This document shows, piece after piece, positions 56,541 to 64,000 of a stretch of 64,000 nt of DNA (the stretch's first letter is position 1; each line of letters opens with the position of its first letter). The stretch lies in NCBI RefSeq assembly GCF_000218685.1, contig NW_006763302.1:1160868-1224867 (forward strand), in the 5' to 3' direction. The notes beneath the pieces were generated by a model, which worked only from the letters and a program-made list of their open reading frames with translations, did not search any database and had not been told where the DNA came from. Made by a program: the position numbers and the translations under genes. The stretch comes from Serpula lacrymans var. lacrymans S7.9. Taxonomy: Eukaryota > Basidiomycota > Agaricomycetes > Boletales > Serpulaceae.

Positions 56541-57088
56541 CTCCTGTATTTTACCTTGTAAAAACAACAAAGAACTCGATTCCAGACTTTTTCTCTAAAT
56601 CTCAAGTTCACTACTCTGCTACTTGTGATCCAGTGTGGTCACAATACTTCCCACTGTTACCACTGCTATCTGCTGTCATCATCACTCCTCATTTTTGAAA
56701 GTCACTGTCATCCCTTTCGTTTAGAGTCCTTCTGAGCACTACAGTTTGTGCGTCAGGAGCCTGCTATCACTGGGAACCTTGTCACCTCGTCATCTTTGTC
56801 ATTCTCAAACCTACTTTGTGCTACGATTAGCAAGGTAGTGCTCATCTATACTTGTCATTAAGCCCCCATCTTCTATCAATTTAACTATCCCTCCTCCTCA
56901 AAACCCACACCCATACATCTCTGGGTTTTACTTTGAAGGACCTTCATACATACCACCCCACAAACAACCAGAGCACCCAATGTTCTAGGAGGCAAAGCCC
57001 ATAAACAAATTCCGTGGAATCTGGGAGGATTGTTTGTTAGTTTGTTTTTGTGTGTGGTTTTCTAACAACAGTTCTCATCATTGACAAT

Positions 57089-57104
57089 TGGAGCCCACCG
57101 CGAG
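57089..57104 (+). promoter_or_regulatory. primer-binding site candidate
   Basis: TGGAGCCCACCGCGAG, two bases after the LTR end. Its complement ends in CCA and can be divided into a 7-nt acceptor strand plus part of a T stem, as expected for a tRNA 3' end. I cannot name the tRNA without a search. Confidence 0.6.
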
Positions 57105-57281
57105 GGGTGGTTTCCTTCAAGCTAAATACCAACCATTTCATTGCCATCACTGTCTAATTTATCATCTACACCTTCTATCTCACCCACCGCTTTATCTGTC
57201 CCATCCCTCTCTTCCAGTAACTCAATTTCTGTACCAGCTTCTACTCAGCAAGCTTCACGTTTACCCCCTATATTTTCCACT

Positions 57282-60200
57282 ATGAATCAACCTACTACTC
57301 TCTCAGTCATCACTATGCCAATTCCTGGCACTCATTATGCTCCTAAGAAGTTCAAGGGAGACTATACTCGTGTCAGGGATTTTGTTCTCCACTATGAACG
57401 TATCTGTCATGCAAACAATGTCACTGCTGACGATGAAAAATGCTCAAGCATTCTCCAATACTGCTCCACATATGTTTGCGAAATTATTGAAGGAATGAAG
57501 CACTTCATTACGCCCTCATGGAACAGTCTCAAAGACAAAATTCTCCAGTACTTTGATGCTGCAAAAGCAGAGGCCAAATTTAAAGAGCATCATCTTAAAC
57601 AGCTGGTTGATGCTTCGCACGAGAAGAAAATGGGCTCTCTGGACGATTTCAAGAGCTACATGAGGAAGTATGTTCGTGTTGGAGGATGGCTTCTTGCCAA
57701 ATCTAAAATCACCCAGGACGTATTCAATCGCTTTTTCTGGAAAGGACTATCCAAAACCCTTCGTCATCGCGTTGAAAACAGACTCCTTCAGAGGGATCCT
57801 ACCCTTGATCTCTCTCAGCCTTTTGCTTTTGATGATGTTGTCAAAGCTGTAGAGCATGTCCTTTGCAGAGATCGCTTTGATGCTCTCTCAGACTTTTGCT
57901 TTTGATGATGTTGTCAAAGCTGTAGAGCATGTCCTTCGCAGAGATCACTTTGATGATGAATATTTTGACTCTGATGATTCGGATTCAGACTCGGATTCAG
58001 AGAGCTTTTCCAGTTCTTCAGACGATTCTTCTGACTCTGACAAAGAGGCAGAACCACCTCGTTATATCAGGAAAACCACCAAGCAGAAGAAAGAGAAAAA
58101 GCACACCTCTGAGACAGAGAAAGAGAGAAAGCTGTTGAGTCCTTCCAAGTTGAAGAAAACCCTTCATTCCTTAGACAAAGAAGAGCACACTGCTGTCAAG
58201 CAAGATGAAGTAGAAACACTTATCAAGAAGTTGGGTTCTATGACAATCGAAGATCCCAACTATCCTCTGCTCTACTATTGTGCTATCAAACTTGACACTG
58301 ATGCTAGACTTATACTTTGCCCTCCCACTTTCATGAACCAGTCAGCCAGACCATCTCGATCCTCTCAAGGAAGCAGTAACTTACCCACTCAGCCTGCTAC
58401 TTCACCCACTGCCACTCTGCCTACAGCACCTCGTGTTCCCTTCCTTTGCTATGGATGCGGAAAAACTGGTCATGGAGTTAATGAATGCGCAGATATGCTT
58501 GACTTACTGTCAAAGGGAATCATTAAGAAGGATGACACTGGTCGCTTTGTCATGTCTGATGGGTCCAGAATCATGCGATCAAGAGAGGAACCCATAGCAA
58601 CTGCTGTACATCGCACTATCCCCAAGTCTAACCTCCTCACTACGACTTCTTTCATGTCCATTGCTGAAGTAGCTGACTCTGATTCTGGTTCAGATGAAGA
58701 ACCTGTCTATGCAGTGGATTGTCCAGACAGAGTGTCTAAGGAGAAGCACAAGCAAGTCTTTGATGGTGTCTACATTCCTCCTAAACCAGATTGGGCCAAA
58801 GCTGTAAAAGGAAAGAATAAAGAAGAAGAGAAGCCTGTCGCTCCAACCATAGCCCCTGTTCCATCAAAACCACACATATTTGATATTGCACAGCCTATCT
58901 TTGATCCCACTAATGACGATGTAATCATGGAAGACGCTTCCCAGACCACCAAGAAGAATCCCCCTGCCGATAACAGAAGAACTACTCAAGACTTCATCTA
59001 CACTTTCACAGAATCTTGACTCCAAAGCCATCATTGATCAAATTCTCAGCACCCCTATCCCCCTATCTATTGGTAATGTCATTGGTCTATCAAAAAAAGT
59101 TTCCCAGAATCTCCAAGAAATGATGAAACCCAAGCGCGTTAATTTTGGACTAGACAACAAACCCCAAAGCTTGACAGCTGAATCACTTTTTGCCATCACT
59201 CATGCCGACCTTATTCATGTTCCTGTTACCTCTAATGGAGAAACTATTACAGCTATTGTTGATTCAGGGTCTGCTCTCAATATAGTCAGCCGCACTATTT
59301 GGGAAAATCTCATTCGCCTTCCCATGGATACTAGTATTCAACCTGTAGTCAAAGATGCCAATGGAGGATTTGGTAGACTTGATGGTCTAGTCAACAATGT
59401 GGCTTTATACTGCGGAGAAGTCAAAACTTATGCCAATATCTTTGTTGGAAAAGACACTGGATACGATCTACTTCTTGGACAACCATGGACACATGGGAAC
59501 TATGTCAGCATTGAAGAAAGACTTAATGGCACTTATCTCGTCTTCAGAAAGGATGGCAAAATCAAAAACCCAGCCCTTGAAGTCAAGGTATCATCAGATC
59601 ATTGTCCTATTCACTATGTCAAACCAGTATCTGGAGTATCCAATACAGTATCCAGCTTCTTAGTCACGGACTATGACTTCAATGGAGAAGATCTCGATGG
59701 AAATACCGATGAACTGGAAACTGCTGCTGAAAGTGTCACCCCAGAAGAAAAAACTGTGCCTGTTCCAGATAATTCCCCAATTGGTTCAATTGAAAATTCT
59801 AGCACTCTCAGAGCACTGGAAGACCTGGAAACTTGTCTAGAAGAAACTATTGAAGCCCCTATCCCTATCCCCAATGCCAGCACCTTTGAAACATTCTTTG
59901 ACTTTATTCGCTCAATCAGGGAAGATGAAAGGTCTGCTATCTTTGGTCTACTGAACAACCTTCGATATAGTCACAACATGAGTTCACTCTCACTGACTTC
60001 AGACTATGTCATGAGAGGACACCATGGCTTCGATGAAAACCACAACCTTTATGCTGATTATGTCCTGCTCCATGCTCATTTGCGATTTGACCAGAATCAT
60101 GGACCTGGAAGAGCACAATCCATTATCAGTCGCTCAGGAACTGCACATATCCGCTTCTTTCCTCAAACAGAATCATTTCCAATTCCCACTGATGAAGATA

Positions 60201-60754
60201 TAAATGGACCTCCATCACGTGATATGAATGGTCAAGTCAATGTGATGGTGGAGGTAATACAAGAATCCGATTTGGAGCCGATACACAATCATATAAATGG
60301 ATTAATTAATGATGACTCATCCACTGATTCTGAATCACCACCCCCATATTCGTGTCAACAGTTACCATCAAATATCAGTGACTCACCCCCATCACCATCC
60401 TCTACCAATGCTACTATTGCTTCGTCACTTTCTCCTGATAATCGCACACTCATGCACCATAATCGCACACTCATGCATACTATTCGCAATGATAGTCAAG
60501 AGGATGAAAGGGAGATTGAATCCTCACCGCCCCTTCACTTATCCTTCTCCACAACAATAGGAGTGGAGCATCAACCTTCCATCAATATATCATCCGATAT
60601 TACTCCATATCTTCGAACTTCCATACATCACTATCATCATTTTCCCACGTCACCATCAGCTCAGCCATTATCGATTATTCACACCAGTGCCAGAAATTCT
60701 ACCCCGATTCTAACACATCTTCACTCCATCCTAAACACTTCTCCTTCGTTGTAA
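57282..60754 (+). pseudogene. gag-protease of the LTR-A element, no pol
   Basis: Gag runs from the ATG at 57282 (MNQPTTLSVITMPIPGTHYA) through YAPKKFKGDYTRVRDFVLHY and FKSYMRKYVRVGGWLLAKSK. A 73-bp tandem duplication at 57821-57966 breaks the frame. After it come an acidic Asp/Ser run, a Lys-rich part, a zinc knuckle CYGCGKTGHGVNEC (about 58450) and PPKPDWAKAVKGK. A second frame change near 58990 leads into the protease frame (LDSKAIIDQILSTPIPLSIG), with active site AIVDSGSALNIVSRTIWENL near 59255 and LLLGQPW. The frame then continues about 400 residues without any reverse transcriptase or integrase motif, ending in a Ser/Pro/His-rich tail. The missing pol makes this a non-autonomous or truncated element. 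Confidence 0.85.
57821..57966 (+). repeat. 73-bp tandem duplication in gag
   Basis: TTTTGCTTTTGATGATGTTG recurs 73 bp later, with few differences (CTTTGC/CTTCGC, ATCGC/ATCAC). Because 73 is not a multiple of three it shifts the frame; removing one unit would rejoin gag. Confidence 0.9.
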
Positions 60755-61036
60755 GTACAATAGGACGTGAGTGTGAATAGAGAATAAGAAGAAAAAGGAT
60801 AAAAATAATAAGATACCGGCTGTGATCTCTAGTCCAAGGGCAAGAGGAGTGACAGGGATTGAGTCTGTTAACCACAACACGACAGGAATGCGATAAGAAA
60901 AATCAATTCCTCACATATCTCACCATCAATCGAGCAAGCCAATGGGTTGTGAGGTGAGATTGTCGACATTATACTGGATCCTAGAGAAATAGCCAATCAA
61001 CATACATCCAAAGTTTACCTGCTCTACACCCCCCCG
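60755..61036. other. non-coding interval after gag-protease
   Basis: No 3' LTR-A and no polypurine tract are found where the element should end, so it is truncated here. No gene is seen. Confidence 0.4.
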
Positions 61037-61453
61037 TTGCTTGTGTGCAAGCCAAAAAACCCACCCTCTATTATATTCCCCGGCCTTATTTCCGGTACAA
61101 TCCCTTTGTTCCCGAGCGCATCAACCTTTTACATCAAGCCACATCATAAAATTAAACGCACTCAATTTGCAACTACTCCTGCAACAGCTTTTACCGACTT
61201 CAAATCCCAAGGCCAGACTTTGGAAACAGTTATCGTTAACATAGGTAAGACACCATCATTTCAGGTTTCGAAGTTCGGAGCATATGTAGCATTGTCCAGA
61301 GGTCGCGAAAGGGGATCGATTCGGCTGCTCAGGGATTTTGATGAAAAACTTGTCACAGTACACCCATCAGAGGATCTGAAGCTGGATGACTCAAGATTAG
61401 AAGAATTATACCGAATACCGAAATACAATATAGGCAGGGACACTATAATCTGA
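61037..61453 (+). pseudogene. PIF1/Helitron-type helicase C-terminal fragment
   Basis: Reads IKRTQFATTPATAFTDFKSQ then GQTLETVIVNIG and FGAYVALSRGRERGSIRLL, the last helicase motifs of the expanded PIF1-like/Helitron helicase family in mushrooms, and ends at 61453. The ATP-binding part is absent. A 12-bp palindrome CGGAACGTTCCG lies at about 61543. It abuts the rhomboid fragment. Confidence 0.78.
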
Positions 61454-61656
61454 CAAGAGCATAATTCACCTGTAGTTTATTGTACGAGAAGTTCCAACTA
61501 CAATAGACCAGCAAAAAACCATTCAGAGATTGAGACACACGGAACGTTCCGATATTTTGTTTGCGTATGTTAAATTTGACAGAATTGTGGCTTGAGTGAC
61601 ATGGCATATGACGTAATTATGTACAATCATAATTTACTTATACACTCCTCATTAAG

Positions 61657-62160
61657 CTGGCCTTTTCTCCGGTCTGGCTAGCCACGCTGTGTCTACCAAG
61701 GTATTATACCCGCGCCTAGTATCGCAACTCTCGAAACCTAGTGGCACTCTGGCGGGTGGAACAGTTGCCAAATCCGCTGCTGGTACGACGGCAAAGGAGA
61801 TTCTCTCTTTAGGGGCTTCAGGCGCCATTTACGCAGCTGTCACACTCAGCGCACTGGCATTCCCTGATGCTAGTATCAGCCTCATATTCCTCCCGTTCTT
61901 TGCGATTCCTATCCAGTCAGGTGTGGGTGCTATTATAGCCTTGGACGCTATTGGTATATTGCGTGGTTGGAAGTAAGAGATTGTATTGCTACTGCTTTGA
62001 TTTTGTTTTGCTGATCTCTGGCTCTGGTACAGGATATTATGCGCATTTGAGCGGCGCGACTTTTGGAGTGTTGTACTATTTGTATGGACCACAATGGTGG
62101 GATTTTATGAGGATTATCCACGATCCTACGGAGGAAGAAAAAGAAAAGTCGGAAGCATAG
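61657..62160 (+). pseudogene. mitochondrial-type rhomboid protease, C-terminal part
   Basis: An intramembrane serine protease of the PCP1/PARL type would cleave proteins in the inner mitochondrial membrane. Visible are GLFSGLASHAVSTK, the catalytic serine motif GASGAIYAAV, SGVGAIIALDAIGILRGW, and after an intron (61973-62032) YYAHLSGATFGVLYYLYGPQ with the catalytic histidine, then the C-terminus. The N-terminal helices are missing; the sequence begins at an AAG acceptor-like site at 61656 next to a helicase fragment. The standard splice sites leave the frame off by one, so it is probably a pseudogene. A shorter identical copy is at 39564-39888. Confidence 0.8.
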
Positions 62161-62338
62161 ATGGCCATTTTTCATTGTCAGTATCCTCTCTACTCAATAC
62201 TATTAATTATTGTTAGGTACTACTACACGTGCACCACAAGAATATAAAGATGATTCAATGCATCACTATACTCTTGGATTATCTGCAAGTAACTACGTCA
62301 GATTAAAATGAGAAGTCTTACAGCTCGTTCAAGCTTTT

Positions 62339-62488
62339 AGCAGCCTATTCCATTGCACTTGTAATATCAAACCTGTGCGAGAACTAGAAGTCATGTTATC
62401 CCTCCCAACTGCAAGCAGCCTATTCCATTGCACTTGTAATATCAAACCTGTGCGAGAACTAGCAGTCATGTTATCCCTCCCAACTGCA
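62339..62488 (-). repeat. 75-bp tandem repeat, inverted copy
   Basis: Same doublet as at 39236-39385, with the same single difference between units. Confidence 0.9.
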
Positions 62489-62581
62489 CATTCTGTGAAA
62501 GTCCGGTGAAAATGAGTGGGTGACAAATGTAATGCGATTTTGGGAGCTATGGTACAAAAGGTCTTGAAAGGATACAACAAA

Positions 62582-64000
62582 CTACTTCAGCTGAGCCTCC
62601 AACTGTTCGAACTGATAATCATCATGCGCCTTGCTCATAACGGCGTGCGCACGAACCTCGGCATGCCACTTATTATTTTCATTGAGCGCGGCTGGGTATC
62701 TGTCCTCTCCTTCCTTCCCAGCCCAATCGAAATCAACGAGAAACCCTTGCTCCTTGGAAGAAACAACATTCGTGTCACGCAGGTCTCCGAACACAAACCT
62801 ATTCTCGTGCAAGAGCTTTAGTGCCCTTTTAACATCCCTCAAGACAGCTTCGGGAACAGGTTTGGGCCTTGAACTGTTTCGCAGTCGCCAGATTGATGCA
62901 CCGTCTTCGAGATGGTCCATGACGACCATAAAAAGGCCCCCGATGATTGGCTCGCACCAGTGGAGCTTTGGGGCCAGTTTGGCATCGGATAAGAGGCGGT
63001 GGGCTGCTTTACCGTACCGACTCGCAAACTTGACGACGACCTCGGTAGCACCATCAGGGGTGGCAGCGTCACCAAGGGTAGCCCGGTACAGCGCGGTGGT
63101 CCCAACTCCCAGGTCTGGCAAGCTGGTCGAAATGTGCTCGCCGGTTCGCAAGAGGACACCGTGGTAGGTCAGGCACGGCAATGCATTGCCTGATACTGAG
63201 GTTGGGTCAGGGTAGATTGCCGCAATAGTTACGTGGTTGCCCTGAACTGCGCGGTAGTGCGCTGCCAGTGCCGCTCGACACGATGAAAGGCACCTGAAGA
63301 TTCGAGCCGCATGGATGATGTTCTCGGACAAGTGAAATCCGGGGGTGATATTGAAGGCGACTAGCCTGGATGCGTAGATAGAGCCAACACAGACAGCCAC
63401 ACCAATCTCGATCCGATTTCCCGAGAGACCGAGAAGCAAGACAGGGAAATTGCAGGATCCTTGAAAGTGCGCAAGCTAGAAAGGACACGTCAACGGAGAT
63501 ACGAACGTGGATGCGTGCTGCCGCACCTGGGGGTCCGACACAATCTTGCTGTAGTCGGCAAGACTTTGAACAAAAGGATCTCCGCCAATACCAGGGGCAT
63601 TTTTCAGCTCCAGGATTGTGACAGGGAACTCACCTTGCCACCAACTCGCATCAGGCTGGATGTTCCCCACCCGGTCAAGCCTTTCCTCCCACTGACCAGG
63701 CTCCCCCATTAAGTGGTCGACGTGCTGCCGAATGGCGTTCCGGCGACTGTCCTCATTGTGATAAGACATGATTGTACTGCTGAGGAAGCTAGACGCGTGG
63801 CTGACATCATGTTCGGTCACCTCGAGATCGCCAAGCTCGGCGAGGGCCCGTTGTAGGTGCGCAAGTGGCGGGCTGAACATGGCGGCTGGGACTTGATCGA
63901 GGCACACAGGATGGCCATCGGCATTGAGGAACTTTGCCAATGCATCAGCGCTCCTTACAACTGCAGATGGGGAGGGGCTGGATGATAGTTTGGCGAACTG
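62582..64000 (-). CDS. CRN-kinase gene, second copy (5' end outside window)
   Basis: Last exon 63475-62582 and, after an intron (63526-63476), the larger part of the preceding exon to the window edge. The protein is identical to residues from about 190 to the end at 37161-39142, including the catalytic FGDLRDTNVV and FLVDFDWAG. No lesion is visible. It faces the rhomboid fragment 420 bp away, as in the first copy. Confidence 0.85.

Larger units (their letters stand above)
55266..57086 (+). repeat. LTR-A, 5' LTR of the gag-protease element (1821 bp)
   Basis: TGTCATGCACCAAAGTTGAT to CTCATCATTGACA. It is followed after two bases by a primer-site-like sequence and then a gag gene, so this LTR copy defines the family as a gypsy-type retroelement. 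Confidence 0.93.
61836..64000 (-). repeat. right arm of a large inverted duplication
   Basis: Reverse complement of 37724-39888 with no gap; probably continues beyond the window. Its left limit coincides exactly with the LTR-D insertion in the other arm. Confidence 0.9.

Noticed and set aside
1..64000. CRISPR arrays, bacterial operons, ribosome binding sites.
   Set aside because: Spliced genes and eukaryotic transposons throughout; the only direct repeats are LTRs and short tandem duplications.

Overview
The window is nuclear DNA of a filamentous fungus, almost certainly a mushroom-forming basidiomycete (Agaricomycetes); I cannot name the species. The evidence is short GT-AG introns of about 50 nt, a TUL1/DSC1 ubiquitin ligase, an NNF1 kinetochore gene, a Crinkler (CRN) protein with a kinase-like domain, polyporopepsin-like and short-chain dehydrogenase fragments, and mushroom-type transposons (chromodomain Ty3/gypsy, Ty1/copia, PIF/Harbinger, CACTA/Tnp2, Mutator-like, Helitron).

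Layout. 0-7.3 kb: broken gypsy pieces, two LTR families and a tRNA-like block. 8.7-12.0 kb: a complete but mutated Harbinger element with 17-bp inverted ends and a TCA target duplication. 12.5-20.8 kb: the host gene island, holding NNF1 and TUL1 (head to head, 122 bp apart), an unknown coiled-coil gene, and an SDR dehydrogenase converging on it. 21.5-29.5 kb: a copia element split by an LTR-A pair and by an inverted solo LTR of its own family. 30-36.9 kb: CACTA relic, solo LTRs, SDR relic, and a Mutator-like relic with 23-bp inverted ends. 37.2-39.9 kb: an intact-looking five-exon CRN-kinase gene and a rhomboid fragment. 40-57 kb: nested LTR, gag, RT, RecQ, aspartic-protease and Helitron debris. 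57-60.8 kb: a gag-protease element without reverse transcriptase. 61-64 kb: a PIF1-helicase tail, a longer rhomboid fragment and an apparently identical inverted copy of the CRN locus, cut by the window edge.

Four LTR families recur. LTR-A is about 1.82 kb (gypsy type) and carries a 180-codon ORF in U3, open in all three full-length copies. LTR-B is 0.36-0.41 kb (gypsy). LTR-C is about 0.34 kb (copia). LTR-D is 0.32-0.38 kb (copia); its U3 carries an open hydrophobic reading frame. Most internal coding regions are ruined by stops, frameshifts and nested insertions, and several lesions fit C-to-T change at CpG.

The points most worth checking are the U3-encoded membrane-type protein of LTR-A, the recent-looking inverted CRN duplication about 22 kb apart, the apparent CCGG target preference of LTR-A, and two copia copies that share the same antisense LTR insertion in reverse transcriptase. 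All assignments come from reading the sequence; no database search was run.
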